In this document: positions 17,063 through 26,183 of the stretch, piece by piece | Layout: the number at the start of each line of letters is the position of its first letter | How positions within the stretch are numbered: position 1 is the stretch's first letter | DNA from: Sphingomonas palustris | GTDB taxonomy: Bacteria; Pseudomonadota; Alphaproteobacteria; Sphingomonadales; Sphingomonadaceae | Assembly: GCA_026225215.1 (NCBI GenBank) | Contig: JAMFSI010000015.1 | Location: 1 to 62,809, forward strand | DNA length: 62,809 bases | Reading direction: 5' to 3' | The notes under the pieces: generated by a model | The model's database searches: none | Seen by the model: the letters and a program-made list of their open reading frames with translations, nothing else | Told to the model about the DNA's origin: nothing | Made by a program: the position numbers and the translations under genes

Positions 17063-17299
17063 TCACTCCGACATATCGCCGGGGCCTGCGCCCTGTGGCA
17101 TATTCTCGGCCGGCTGCTGGACGGCGGTGTCCATCTGTGCGCCGGGCATCGAGCCGGGACCGCCATCCGGGAACGCGATCGGCGCAGCGGGGAAGGCGCT
17201 CGCTGGCGAGGAGCTCATCTTGCGCGTTCGCAGATGCGGCTTCTCCATCTTCGATCCGGTCTTGGGCTTTGCCATTTTGGGCTTAACGACCTTGTTCAT
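17063..17299 (-). CDS. Small basic Pro/Met-rich protein of the ejection module
   Basis: 78 aa with a strongly basic first third (MNKVVKPKMAKPKTGSKMEK) and a Pro/Gly/Met-rich rest. No family recognised. It sits between two ejection protein genes with only 3-8 base gaps. The basic tail could bind DNA (inference). Confidence 0.55.
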   Translation of the reverse strand: MNKVVKPKMAKPKTGSKMEKPHLRTRKMSSSPASAFPAAPIAFPDGGPGSMPGAQMDTAVQQPAENMPQGAGPGDMSE

Positions 17300-17307
17300 G
17301 CGACCTC

Positions 17308-18018
17308 CTAATAGATGAGCGGTGAAGCATCGGCTGCACCCGTCAGAACCGAACCCGAGCCTGCCCCCGAACCGGAACCGGCCAATGAGTTGCCGTAGCT
17401 GCTGATCAGGTTGGAAATCTGGTTTACGCCGCTGCCCAGAATATTGGCTGTGCTAGTCGCTCCGGCTGCCGTGGATTGGCCCGCCGCCAATTGATCGGAT
17501 GCAACACCGGATGCAGCTGCGGACCCAGCGCTGCCCGTCTGGGCCGCTGCATTCTCTCCAAGCGAGGAAATGCTATCCAGTTGAGAAACATACGGCGCCC
17601 ACGCATTCGATTCCGCAAGGCCTTGACCATAGGACTGCTCATCCTTCAGCTGCGCGCCGGAAAGATCAAGGCCCTGTGCCGAAGCGCTGCGGTCGAGCGC
17701 CTGCGTTCCCTGCCCGAGCGTGAACTGATAGCCAGGGGTATTCTCAAGCGCCGTCGTCATGGCAGCGGTGTTCGGCGTGCTGGAACTAGAGCCCCCTATG
17801 CCGAAAAGTGACGCCAGTTGAGACATCGCGCTCTGGCCATATTGATTGTAAGGCATGAGATCGGAGCGCGTCTGATTGTACATCGAAAGTTGCGTCTGCG
17901 CCGCTTCATTCGCGGCAGCCGTCTGGGCATTCGCGGCGTCACCGGCTGCGGAGGCGCCGATGGCTGTGGATGCAAGGCTTCCCACAAGGCCTACGCCTGC
18001 GACTGCTCCCAAGCCCAT
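17308..18018 (-). CDS. DNA transfer (ejection) protein, P22 gp7-like
   Basis: 236 aa. The N-terminus is a hydrophobic Gly/Ala segment (GAVAGVGLVGSLASTAIGAS). The rest carries the conserved pattern of this ejection family (MYNQTRSDLMPYNQYGQSAM, GYQFTLGQGTQALDRSASAQ, GQGLAESNAW), ending in low-complexity Gly/Ser. First of the ejection genes after the sulfotransferase fusion. Expected to leave the capsid ahead of the DNA. Confidence 0.75.
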   Translation of the reverse strand: MGLGAVAGVGLVGSLASTAIGASAAGDAANAQTAAANEAAQTQLSMYNQTRSDLMPYNQYGQSAMSQLASLFGIGGSSSSTPNTAAMTTALENTPGYQFTLGQGTQALDRSASAQGLDLSGAQLKDEQSYGQGLAESNAWAPYVSQLDSISSLGENAAAQTGSAGSAAASGVASDQLAAGQSTAAGATSTANILGSGVNQISNLISSYGNSLAGSGSGAGSGSVLTGAADASPLIY

Positions 18019-19079
18019 TATGCGGCCTCCAACGACAGGCGAAAGACTTGACCGGCTTCCTGAGCCCCGAGTCTGCGGAAAATCGTGCCCAAGCGCTGGC
18101 CGGAACCTCGGACGCCGGCCTGCATATGAACCTCGCCAACCCCTCTTGCCTTGAGTTCTGCGAGCGCGGCACGCTGCAATTTAACGCCAAGACCGGGAGC
18201 ATCTGTCGATACGAAAAATGTGGTGTTCGCGGCAGAGACCAGCGCCGCGCTTTCGAGTGATGGCGCGATGATGGTCATAAGATAGCCGAGCATCCGGCCA
18301 TTGCAGCGAGCCGTCATGATCTGAAGGGCGCCAGCTTTCCAAATATTGCGCATAAGCGGAATATTCTTGCCTTTCCAGTTATCAGGAGATTCTCCGACTT
18401 CAACCAGATGTTCGCGGAAAAGCCCAACCGCATCTCGCAGCCATGTGTCGAAATCTTCAACCTGAAGCGTGACGCCATCGGCTACAATCGGTGTCTGCAC
18501 GCTGAGATTGGAGAGGCTGCGATGCCGTGCGGTGGCCGTCAACTTTTCCAGCGCAGGGCGATAGGCTTCGGCATATCGGCACATAGCCCGCAAATCGATC
18601 TGGATGTTCTGGCCGGCAAGTCGGCGCCAGTGCTCATGGTTATGGGCAATGCCGAGGGCGTGCTCGAACAGCGCGGCACAGGATGCTTCGTCGTCGAGTT
18701 CCGAAAATCTGACTGACTTTACACCCTGCACGCGCGCTTCGATCTGATCCAGTTTGCTATCAAGATAGTGGATCACCTTGCCGATTCTGTCATCGAACCC
18801 GAGACCCGTATTCTTGAGACTAGAGATCACCTCCTTTACAGGGCGTCTGATCGTGATGATCCGGACGCCCGGGGCTAGAGTGTCGAGCAGGCGCCAAAAT
18901 GGCGTCGCCGCCGTTTCGATGGTGCCGGTGAAAGGTTGACTGAACCACGCCTTGATGTCGTCTAGACTACGGCAATGCCGTAGCTCCTCATGCCCACACG
19001 CCCAATCGCCATAAGACAGGAATCGCGAAAGCCATGCCGTCCGCGACCGAGGGAGCGCTAGGATGAGAAACGGCGTCAA
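18018..19079 (-). CDS. Sulfotransferase-like P-loop domain fused to a GNAT acetyltransferase
   Basis: 353 aa from TTG 19079, overlapping the upstream stop. Residues 4-18 (FLILALPRSRTAWLS) are a sulfotransferase 5'-phosphosulfate loop, and ITIRRPVKEVISSLKN near residue 80 fits the 3'-phosphate-binding element. Residues 235-353 look like a GNAT fold: ALQIMTARCNGRMLGYLMTI (strands 2-4), GVKLQRAALAELKARGVGEV (acetyl-CoA site and helix) and IFRRLGAQEAG. It precedes the ejection genes, a slot where GNAT-like proteins occur in other podoviruses. Substrate unknown: it could modify a virion protein or a host molecule. Confidence 0.65.
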   Translation of the reverse strand: MTPFLILALPRSRTAWLSRFLSYGDWACGHEELRHCRSLDDIKAWFSQPFTGTIETAATPFWRLLDTLAPGVRIITIRRPVKEVISSLKNTGLGFDDRIGKVIHYLDSKLDQIEARVQGVKSVRFSELDDEASCAALFEHALGIAHNHEHWRRLAGQNIQIDLRAMCRYAEAYRPALEKLTATARHRSLSNLSVQTPIVADGVTLQVEDFDTWLRDAVGLFREHLVEVGESPDNWKGKNIPLMRNIWKAGALQIMTARCNGRMLGYLMTIIAPSLESAALVSAANTTFFVSTDAPGLGVKLQRAALAELKARGVGEVHMQAGVRGSGQRLGTIFRRLGAQEAGQVFRLSLEAA

Positions 19080-19405
19080 CTGTTGAGCGTCCCGGACGCG
19101 AAGATATTGACGAGCCCGCCCGTGGCGCCAAATGCCTGAAGCATATCACCGGGCGCAAGCGTTTGACCGATCATTGCGTAAATGGGATATATTTCACCTG
19201 CAATAAGCGTCTTTTTTGTAACAATATTGCCAGTTGCAGGCGATCCGCCTTCTGGAACCCAGTAGACCGTAACCGTCTCGGTCGATGCGCTCGGGTTCAT
19301 CAGCGAGAACGCGCCGATGCGCGTCGCCACCGTAGCCGTGAACAGGTTCGCCACGGTACTGGCCACGATAGTCGGTTCGATAAGGGGTGCGATTGAGGCT
19401 GCCAC
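19076..19405 (-). CDS. Small beta-rich structural protein
   Basis: 109 aa, beta-rich (TATVATRIGAFSLMNPSAST, VTVYWVPEGGSPATGNIVTK, TLAPGDMLQAFG). The pattern resembles small phage head or tail proteins of about 110 aa found near fibres. No precise family. Its stop overlaps the TTG start of the sulfotransferase fusion. Confidence 0.55.
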   Translation of the reverse strand: MAASIAPLIEPTIVASTVANLFTATVATRIGAFSLMNPSASTETVTVYWVPEGGSPATGNIVTKKTLIAGEIYPIYAMIGQTLAPGDMLQAFGATGGLVNIFASGTLNS

Positions 19406-19480
19406 TGCGCTTTCCTTGAAGCGACGAGCGGCAAGTTACCTCACTGTCTGGAGCCACCTTAGCACATGGTTATTCAGGCA

Positions 19481-20143
19481 TCAACCGATACGCCATTGCG
19501 ATGAACCGCCATCGTAATAGACCGGCGCATGGCTTGACCCCGAACCCGCGACGATAGCCCCGAAGTTCCCGGCGGCGACGACCGAACTGTCAGTCACGAA
19601 GGCCCGCGTTCCATCGGCGGGCAATGCCGGCAGCCCAGCGACAGTCGTCGGAGGCGCGCTCGCGGCCATTGCCCACTGCGGATTCGCTCCAGCGCCGCCC
19701 GTTTGGAGAACCTGACCCGCTATACCCGGAGGCAATGCGAACCAGCCATCCGCACCGCAATAGACGATGGACCCTTGCGTGAATCCAAGCTGCCCAAGAA
19801 CCTGTTGCGCGAATGGGGTCAGCGGGGCATCGGCAAGCAACAGGGCCTCGCCGATCATCGCCTGGATTTCGCCTATAGGGGACCCCGCAATCGCCAGAAG
19901 ATCCGGTGCGGGCGCAGCAAGCCCAAATGCTGCCGCGACCCCATCGGCAGGCTCGGGAAGGCCAGAAGTGGTTTGATCGGCGAGACCGCCAGTTCCCTGG
20001 ATCGCCGCCCATATTTCCTGAAGGAATTGCATGGCTGCCGGCGTCAGCATGACCTGACCACCCTGCACGGTTCCCCATGGCAGGTTGAAAGCAGGCGGCG
20101 TTACGGGGAATGTCGCCTGCGTCGTGGCGCCGGTATTGCTCAT
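19481..20143 (-). CDS. Hypothetical tail-region structural protein
   Basis: 220 aa starting with ATGA overlap with the gp10-like gene. N-terminus: Pro/Thr-rich then FNLPWGTVQGGQVMLTPAAM. The last 90 residues (YCGADGWFALPPGIAGQVLQ, VYYDGGSSQWRIG) have the look of a fibre-tip or needle-like domain ('YYDGSQWR' ending). In P22 the gene after gp10 encodes the tail needle; the position here is similar but homology is not shown. Confidence 0.55.
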   Translation of the reverse strand: MSNTGATTQATFPVTPPAFNLPWGTVQGGQVMLTPAAMQFLQEIWAAIQGTGGLADQTTSGLPEPADGVAAAFGLAAPAPDLLAIAGSPIGEIQAMIGEALLLADAPLTPFAQQVLGQLGFTQGSIVYCGADGWFALPPGIAGQVLQTGGAGANPQWAMAASAPPTTVAGLPALPADGTRAFVTDSSVVAAGNFGAIVAGSGSSHAPVYYDGGSSQWRIG

Positions 20144-21549
20144 GGCATGCCGAAACTGATGTCGCCTGCCGCCGCGATGATCGTGCGCGGCACGGGGTCG
20201 GTCACGCGCAGCTTGAACTGCATCTGTCGCCCTTGGCCTTGGTTCATCCAGCGCATGCGCTTCGTGTACTCGCCTATCTTACCCATCGAGCGGTTCTCTG
20301 TCGGCTGCGTCCATGTCCTGCCGCCATCGAGCGAGCGGCTAAGCATGATCTGCGGGTCGCTGCCTTGTCCGGTCACCGCGCCAACGCCAGCCTCGACATC
20401 GAGTTCAAGCCGCCCCACGAATGTCCGCAGCCGCTCCTTATGGATATGAATGGATAGTATCTCGCCAACCATCGGGTTGCCATATTCGGTGTAGGTGCCC
20501 CAATCGAGAATTCCCAGGTTCCCGCTCAGGCGATCACCGAAATACACCTGATCATAGGCCGAAAGCACCGATCCCGGACGCCATGTGCCGAGGTCGTTGA
20601 AATTGGCATCCACCGAATTGCGGTCGTGCCAGCGCCCCGTCGAAATATCGTAGCAGACGGTCTTGCCGCTGTTCGGGAACGTCAGGGCGACCATCTTGTG
20701 ACCCTCCCATGTCCACGCGAGACAAAATGCCGTCTCGATGCTGCCGTCTTGCTCGATGATCGTCTCGATAGGATGCGTCGAGACCCGGATGGGGACGTTG
20801 GCCTGAAGCCGGTAAAACACCTTGTCTGCCCCGAGGAAGAACAGTGCGCCATCCTGCTCGCAAATCGTATAGGGGGAGACGCAGCCGTAGTTCAGGATAC
20901 CGCCGGCATAGCGCTGAAAAGGAAATGCCTCGGCGCCGGCATCATACCAGATTTCGATATGCTGGCTGCAAAACAGGAACAGCAATTGCAGGTTCTGCGC
21001 GGTGCCGATGAGAAAGCCGGGCCTACCCTCCGCCGAAGCGAAATCGAGGCCGTTATAGGTCGTGCCATCGTAAAGCGCCGAGAGGAACCATTCGTTGGTT
21101 CCGGCCCGGTCGAAAATGAAATAGCCGTCCATGAACGTCACGGTATAGGCGGGGTAGAACGCATAGCTGGTGATCTGCACAAGGCCGTTCGTGGCGGTAT
21201 ATATCCATCCGTTGACGCCGTTGACGATGCACAATTGCTTGCCGTTGTCGCTCATTCCCACGGGGTTCTTCCCGAGGATGCCCATGCCGCAAAGGACGAC
21301 GTTTCCGAACGTATCGACGCTGTAGAGTCCGGTGCCCGAGACATAATAGGACAGGCCGTTGAACAGCCAGCTACCCCTGTGAGGGCCTTCCCCGACCGTG
21401 ATCGTGGACCCGATACCGGGCGCCGAGAACAAGGGCGCCTGTCCTTTGGCTTCCTGAGGCTGGCGCTCGCTGAAAAAGTTCAGCAGCCGCTCATTCGACA
21501 ACTGAGGTGAGCGGCTGACTGCGCTTTCGATGGCAAGGAGAATCTCCAA
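20140..21549 (-). CDS. Packaged-DNA stabilisation protein, P22 gp10-like
   Basis: 469 aa from TTG 21549 with AGGGGG upstream. The N-terminus (RSPQLSNERLLNFFSERQPQ) and the beta-propeller-like body (GSWLFNGLSYYVSGTGLYSV, YDGTTYNGLDFASAEGRPGF, KVFYRLQANVPIRVSTHPIE) match the P22 gp10 family. It plugs the portal vertex after packaging and forms the platform for spikes and needle. It directly follows the gp4-like gene, the same order as P22. Confidence 0.85.
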   Translation of the reverse strand: MEILLAIESAVSRSPQLSNERLLNFFSERQPQEAKGQAPLFSAPGIGSTITVGEGPHRGSWLFNGLSYYVSGTGLYSVDTFGNVVLCGMGILGKNPVGMSDNGKQLCIVNGVNGWIYTATNGLVQITSYAFYPAYTVTFMDGYFIFDRAGTNEWFLSALYDGTTYNGLDFASAEGRPGFLIGTAQNLQLLFLFCSQHIEIWYDAGAEAFPFQRYAGGILNYGCVSPYTICEQDGALFFLGADKVFYRLQANVPIRVSTHPIETIIEQDGSIETAFCLAWTWEGHKMVALTFPNSGKTVCYDISTGRWHDRNSVDANFNDLGTWRPGSVLSAYDQVYFGDRLSGNLGILDWGTYTEYGNPMVGEILSIHIHKERLRTFVGRLELDVEAGVGAVTGQGSDPQIMLSRSLDGGRTWTQPTENRSMGKIGEYTKRMRWMNQGQGRQMQFKLRVTDPVPRTIIAAAGDISFGMP

Positions 21550-21551
21550 TG

Positions 21552-22529
21552 TCAGGCCCCCTGCGTGAACGTCCAGTCCATTCCGAACTCGATAGGCTCG
21601 CTCTCCCGGTCATATGACAGCGCAAGATCGCTATATTGCGCCGCCTGCTGCATGATGTACTGCGAGCGCGGCGGCGGCGTATCGTATGAGCCCATGAGAT
21701 CGCGGGCCAGAATCCAGCGCAGCGGCGCGATCCACTCCTGCGGGAAATCCATCGTATCGCCGGGATTGAAGAAGTCCTGAAGCGGGCGATACCATGTGAA
21801 GCGAATGCCATAGAGGCTGTTCTGCGGAGCAGGCCAGAGGTAAAGCCAGCCGCGATCAAGCTGCGGTGTGTAGAAAAATTGCGTCGGGACACCGGGGGAA
21901 AACTTGTTGGGCTGGTCCATGTAACCCTGCCGGCTCATCACCGTCATCGGCGTTTCGTTCATGCCGTTGAGGTAGATGAGCGATGCCCGTGGAACCTTGA
22001 GCGGGCGCACGATGGCTGTCTCGTAAACGAGGGCGAAGGCGCCGGATGTCGCGCCTTGCTCGGGGATGGCGGTCCCGAGATTGATGGTCGAGCCCACGAC
22101 GCTCGCAACCGTCGTCCAGAATGTCGAATTGTCGTTGAGGATGATGCCGATATTGGCCCCGACGATGCCTGCTACCGGGATATCGTCGGGGTCCTGAATG
22201 ACGATCGCGGTCGCGCCTTCCTGCACGGAGTTCGCGAGGGTCAGCCGTATCCAGCTATCGGCGTCCGAGGTATTGGCATTGAGACTCGGCGCGCCGATCT
22301 GATATTTGACCTGGCCTGGCTGGACGAACAGGATCGCCTCCTGTTCAGTCCACACATGGGCGCCCGTGGCCTGGGCCGCCGCAACGATCCCATTAAGTTC
22401 CGACAGCGCGTCCTGGAACATGTCGCCGGTCGGCACTTCGCCATCGGCGATCACACCGAGGGCTTTGAGGGCCTTGGCGATGATATCCGTGACAGCCGGA
22501 TTATAGGTCGAGAGGCCGCTGGCAGTCAT
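21552..22529 (-). CDS. Head-completion / tail accessory factor, P22 gp4-like
   Basis: 325 aa. The N-terminal 100 residues (DIIAKALKALGVIADGEVPT, DALSELNGIVAAAQATGAHV, WTEQEAILFVQPGQVKYQIG) are typical of gp4-type adaptors that bind below the portal and start tail assembly. It is longer than P22 gp4 (166 aa), as usual in this subgroup, with an extended C-terminal part (YLWPAPQNSLYGIRFTWYRP). Followed after two bases by the gp10-like gene. Confidence 0.8.
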   Translation of the reverse strand: MTASGLSTYNPAVTDIIAKALKALGVIADGEVPTGDMFQDALSELNGIVAAAQATGAHVWTEQEAILFVQPGQVKYQIGAPSLNANTSDADSWIRLTLANSVQEGATAIVIQDPDDIPVAGIVGANIGIILNDNSTFWTTVASVVGSTINLGTAIPEQGATSGAFALVYETAIVRPLKVPRASLIYLNGMNETPMTVMSRQGYMDQPNKFSPGVPTQFFYTPQLDRGWLYLWPAPQNSLYGIRFTWYRPLQDFFNPGDTMDFPQEWIAPLRWILARDLMGSYDTPPPRSQYIMQQAAQYSDLALSYDRESEPIEFGMDWTFTQGA

Positions 22530-22545
22530 TTCATGGCTTACTCAC

Positions 22546-22567
22546 AAAAAGCCCGTGCGAGGCGGGC
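22546..22567 (-). terminator. Rho-independent terminator after the signal-peptide beta-helix gene
   Basis: Read on the minus strand: GCCCG, seven-base loop, CGGGC, then TTTTTG. A perfect 5-bp GC stem with U-tract placed in the 63-base gap between the 22593 stop and the 22529 start. It would attenuate transcription into the gp4-like gene unless that is driven by antitermination or another promoter. Confidence 0.6.
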
Positions 22568-22592
22568 GTGATGGTTCGGTAATGATCAGCGT

Positions 22593-24047
22593 TCAATTCA
22601 CGACGATCGATGATCCGACGTCGCAATTCGTCTGGCTCGTGCTGGTGCAGGCGTTGCCGATATCCACGTAGGACAGCCCGCTGGTGTTGCCGGTGCTGGC
22701 CGAGGCTGAGGAGAAAAACCGCCCCCAGCTTCCATCAAAAACATCGAAGCCGTAGCCGCCGTTCGTCTTGGATGTGATAGCTGTACCCTCGTACCATCCG
22801 TGGTCGATCCTGACGCCATCGCCCGTGTTCCCGCTGATCGTCAACGTCGAGCCGGAGATACGCCCGCTGGTGACTGCCGCCATGCCGATCGCGTTCGAGG
22901 TGCTGTGCGCACCGTCCACGAACATGATGCCGCCCAGAAATGCGAACAGGCCGGGCCCTCCGCTCCCGGAGACGGTGACATTGTGATACCACGCCGCGCC
23001 GCCGGCCGAGGCGCTAAAGCCGCCTTCGAGGCCCGCAGTCGCAGTAGAGCCATCAGCCCATACGACGCCGTCATTCTCGGCAAGGAAGTTGAAGCCCAGA
23101 TTATTAGGCGCATCCCCCGCATCATTAGCGAAGCACCCCTCGCAATGAATGACGCCTGTATGCCGTGCGAGAAAATTGACATCCCCAGCCCGGTTCCCGG
23201 TGACCCCCGCATCGCCAAGGAAATACCCGCCAACGTCAGCCAGCACATCGTAATAGAAGTCGTTGAGGACCACATCGCCACCGGCGTGGACCGAGGCTTG
23301 CCCCTGCACCGAGAATGCCGCGCCCGCAGAGTTGGCGGCCCAGACGTGCGTGCCGGTCCTGCCGCCTATGCCGTTCAGCGTGACGTGGTTGATAAAATAG
23401 AGTGCGGCGCCATTTCGAGCAAAAAAGGCCGGGTTGTTCGCATTGTTCAGGTTATTGAAATTCAGAATTGTCGAACTCGCCGTCGCCCCAAGGATCTGGA
23501 CATGCGACCAGTTAGCCCCCTGCATATCGACATAGGTCGGGTAACTTCCCGTCGCTGGGTAAGTGCCCGCCGAGATGTTCAGGGTTACAAGATAGTTGCC
23601 CGTGAACGTGACGGTATTCACCCAGATGGCAAAATCGAGGATCGAACTGAACCCACAACCCGAGGCGCACATGGTCATCGCCGTGTTCGCGGAGACGATG
23701 TTCGAGACCTGGGCGATCGGCAGTGTCCCTAGCACGCCTGTAGCAAGAGAAATTTGCGCGATCTGATTAGCAGCGATGGTGCCGACAATCTGCGCCGCCG
23801 GATAATTGGTGGCATTCGTGAGATTGATGCTGGCCGGTGTGCCGAGTGCGCTTCCGGACGGTATTATCGTTACCGTGTTAGCGACTTGGGAAGCGGTGCA
23901 TTTGACGGTCACCCCGTTCTGCACGCAGGGCACCAATTCCGAGCCATTCAAAGCGGCAGCAGCCGGAAGCCGCGAGATTGGCGTGACCTGTTGTGCTTCC
24001 GCAGATGGGGCCAGAAAAAGCGCAGATAGAACAAAAAAGCGCTTCAT
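22593..24047 (-). CDS. Signal-peptide-bearing beta-helix tail protein
   Basis: 484 aa, ATGA overlap with the upstream gene. It starts with a Sec signal peptide (MKRFFVLSALFLAPSAEA|QQ). The segment TPISRLPAAAALNGSELVPC, VQNGVTVKCTASQVANTV follows: the virion-anchoring adaptor seen on fibres and spikes, here with two Cys that could form a disulfide after export. The remaining 350 residues are Asn/Gly-rich beta-helix-like (LNFNNLNNANNPAFFARNGA, HSTSNAIGMAAVTSGRISGS). A virion adaptor behind a signal peptide is unusual; a secreted decoy or depolymerase is one reading. Confidence 0.65.
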   Translation of the reverse strand: MKRFFVLSALFLAPSAEAQQVTPISRLPAAAALNGSELVPCVQNGVTVKCTASQVANTVTIIPSGSALGTPASINLTNATNYPAAQIVGTIAANQIAQISLATGVLGTLPIAQVSNIVSANTAMTMCASGCGFSSILDFAIWVNTVTFTGNYLVTLNISAGTYPATGSYPTYVDMQGANWSHVQILGATASSTILNFNNLNNANNPAFFARNGAALYFINHVTLNGIGGRTGTHVWAANSAGAAFSVQGQASVHAGGDVVLNDFYYDVLADVGGYFLGDAGVTGNRAGDVNFLARHTGVIHCEGCFANDAGDAPNNLGFNFLAENDGVVWADGSTATAGLEGGFSASAGGAAWYHNVTVSGSGGPGLFAFLGGIMFVDGAHSTSNAIGMAAVTSGRISGSTLTISGNTGDGVRIDHGWYEGTAITSKTNGGYGFDVFDGSWGRFFSSASASTGNTSGLSYVDIGNACTSTSQTNCDVGSSIVVN

Positions 24048-24661
24048 AAACCCAACTCCACACCATTTTCAGCAACGAGAACAAGCCCATCCTCGGCGCC
24101 AAGCACATCTTCTGGTTGGACGATATAGGGAATGCGATAGGCGATAAATGCGTTGCCACTGCAAGCACTCACATTCATTGTGCCATATGTCGTGATTGCA
24201 TCGGCAATAGTCCCGTTTACTGCGATATAATCACCTTCATTAGTAATGATATATTTATTGTCGTCGGTTCCGAGCGCGCCAATGATACCGGTGTATCCGA
24301 AGCCTGTTATGCCGGTATAGAACACCTCGCCATTGTCGCCGATGATTCCCACCGCATCGCCGATCCTCAGGTTAGAAAGGGTGGACGGCACAAAATAACC
24401 CAGACCCGGAAAATAGGTTTCCGCAAGCGTCAGATAGAGTGGGCCATCCCAGATGGGAGGGGGAGACGGACGGGCGTCGGGAACCGTCTGGTTATCCTTG
24501 ACGCCGCGCACCAGATCCTGCGGCTGTCGCGGCTCCCAATATTTCTGAGCGCGGTAGATGCCGTTCCACTGCTTGCGCGAGTCCTCGGCACGCACGACAA
24601 GGCCCGAAATATCATCGGTGCGGTAGAAGCTCCCAGGCCTGTACTGAAGTTTGCGACCCAA
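24044..24661 (-). CDS. Structural protein, unknown family (TTG start)
   Basis: 205 aa. The TTG start at 24661 is supported by AGGAGG six bases upstream. Contains FYRTDDISGLVVRAEDSRKQ and WNGIYRAQKYWEPRQPQDLV, a motif found in phage proteins that lie just after capsid genes. The C-terminal part is beta-rich with the EDGLVLVAENGVELG ending. Its location between capsid-region and tail genes suggests a minor head protein. Confidence 0.55.
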   Translation of the reverse strand: MGRKLQYRPGSFYRTDDISGLVVRAEDSRKQWNGIYRAQKYWEPRQPQDLVRGVKDNQTVPDARPSPPPIWDGPLYLTLAETYFPGLGYFVPSTLSNLRIGDAVGIIGDNGEVFYTGITGFGYTGIIGALGTDDNKYIITNEGDYIAVNGTIADAITTYGTMNVSACSGNAFIAYRIPYIVQPEDVLGAEDGLVLVAENGVELGL

Positions 24662-24671
24662 GGCACCCCTC

Positions 24672-25109
24672 CTACGACTGTGGAACGCCTTTGGAGAATT
24701 CCATCATCACCGAGTAGGAGGCGCCAACTGCCGGGCTCTGATTGACGATCTGGACTTGTCCTGTCGCGCCGGCCAAACCGGTCGGGACCTTGATGCCGCC
24801 CCACATGGTGAAATCGAAGTCTTCAGGCGCCGCGCCAAGCGGGAGGATGTTGGCACTGGTCGTCGCAACCCATTGCATCGCTATGATCATGTTTTGCACA
24901 TCATAGCTGAGCTTACGCAGGCGCACGAAAGCGCCCGGCCAATAGACCTGGCCGGCGATTACCACGCTGTAATTGACGCCCTGGCCCATCGTTGGCGTGG
25001 GGTCAAAGACGATATTCGTCTCGTTATTTGTCCCATCCGAAACACACGTGGCGAGAACCACGGCGTGCTTCGGCCCGTTGAAGATCGTCTGAAGGGTATT
25101 CGTGCTCAT
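24672..25109 (-). CDS. Hypothetical structural protein
   Basis: 145 aa, beta-rich (HAVVLATCVSDGTNNETNIV, VNYSVVIAGQVYWPGAFVRL, ILPLGAAPEDFDFTMWGGIK). No domain recognised. Tightly placed after the 25136-26077 gene; probable virion component. Confidence 0.55.
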   Translation of the reverse strand: MSTNTLQTIFNGPKHAVVLATCVSDGTNNETNIVFDPTPTMGQGVNYSVVIAGQVYWPGAFVRLRKLSYDVQNMIIAMQWVATTSANILPLGAAPEDFDFTMWGGIKVPTGLAGATGQVQIVNQSPAVGASYSVMMEFSKGVPQS

Positions 25110-25135
25110 GGCCGCCTCCTATGCGGATGCGGGGA

Positions 25136-26077
25136 TCAAGCCGGGGCCTGGCCAAAAAGGCCGGTCGTCGGGCCGGCTAGCAGCGCGGTCAGGGTCGGCG
25201 AGACATAGATCTGAAGCCGCGCCGCGCCGTTGGATGCCGATTGCAGGGCATAGGTTCCGCGCGGATCGCCGGTAGCCGACGTCGCCGGGCTCGTCGTATC
25301 GGCCGTCACGAAGCCAGTCGATGCCGTCACCTGCGTGTTGTTCCAGATGATGCGTGTATCGCCGAAATAGGTGGCGAGGATGCCGAAACCGAAGATATCC
25401 GCCGTCCCCACCGAGTAATTATGGGCATCGGTAAACTGCGGCACCACCGAGGTGACCACCTTGAAGGTTTTGAGCGAGTTGACCGTATTGGCGCCGGCCG
25501 CAACCGCGATCATCTGCGTGGTCGGGAAGCCATAGATATCATAGCCGGAAACGAGGAAATTGCCGCCGGTGCCGCCTGCAACTCCGGTGATCGAAATGGC
25601 GCGGCCAACACAGGTGGCGCGGTCGTAAAAGCCGGTCGTGGGAGTGCGCAGCGCCGAACTGCCGAATAGATCAATCGTCGGCAGCGCGTCGATAGCCACG
25701 CCGGCTGTGATCACCCCAGGGTTAGTGAAGAACTGTGCGGGTGCGGTTGCGGAGAGGGCGATGATGCCCGAACCACTCGCCGATACGAGCGCCATGCCCG
25801 TTCCGCTGACTACGTTTGCAGCAGCGGCAATGTTTGCGGCAGAGATGGCGGCAGGGACGATGCTGGCCACCATCGGGGTGCCGGTACCATACCAACCCAA
25901 GACCTGGGGCTGCACCGCCGAAAAGCCGCGCTTGTTGTAGGCGAGGCGATGATCCTGAATGCCGTTGCCCAGGAAAACCATCGACGGCGCGGCGCTGAGC
26001 GGGAAGCCGGTATTACCGGGCGCACGGCGCTGATTGACGATATGCGCAGGTGCGAAAAGAGCGGTCGAGCCCATCAT
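25136..26077 (-). CDS. Structural protein of the head region
   Basis: 313 aa from ATG 26077, which follows AAGGA; a second ATG (26074) and an upstream TTG (26092) are alternatives. Ala/Gly/Thr-rich beta protein (NIAAAANVVSGTGMALVSAS, NFLVSGYDIYGFPTTQMIAV, FGFGILATYFGDTRIIWNNT). Not a recognised family. Could be a decoration or head-fibre protein. Confidence 0.55.
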   Translation of the reverse strand: MMGSTALFAPAHIVNQRRAPGNTGFPLSAAPSMVFLGNGIQDHRLAYNKRGFSAVQPQVLGWYGTGTPMVASIVPAAISAANIAAAANVVSGTGMALVSASGSGIIALSATAPAQFFTNPGVITAGVAIDALPTIDLFGSSALRTPTTGFYDRATCVGRAISITGVAGGTGGNFLVSGYDIYGFPTTQMIAVAAGANTVNSLKTFKVVTSVVPQFTDAHNYSVGTADIFGFGILATYFGDTRIIWNNTQVTASTGFVTADTTSPATSATGDPRGTYALQSASNGAARLQIYVSPTLTALLAGPTTGLFGQAPA

Positions 26078-26183
26078 ATATTCCTTCGACAAGGCCCGCT
26101 ACAGGGCCGGGTTGTGCGAAGGCTTCGGGGGTGGGGTCGTAAGCCTGAGAAGCGTATAGCGCGATACTCTCAAGACCGCAAGA

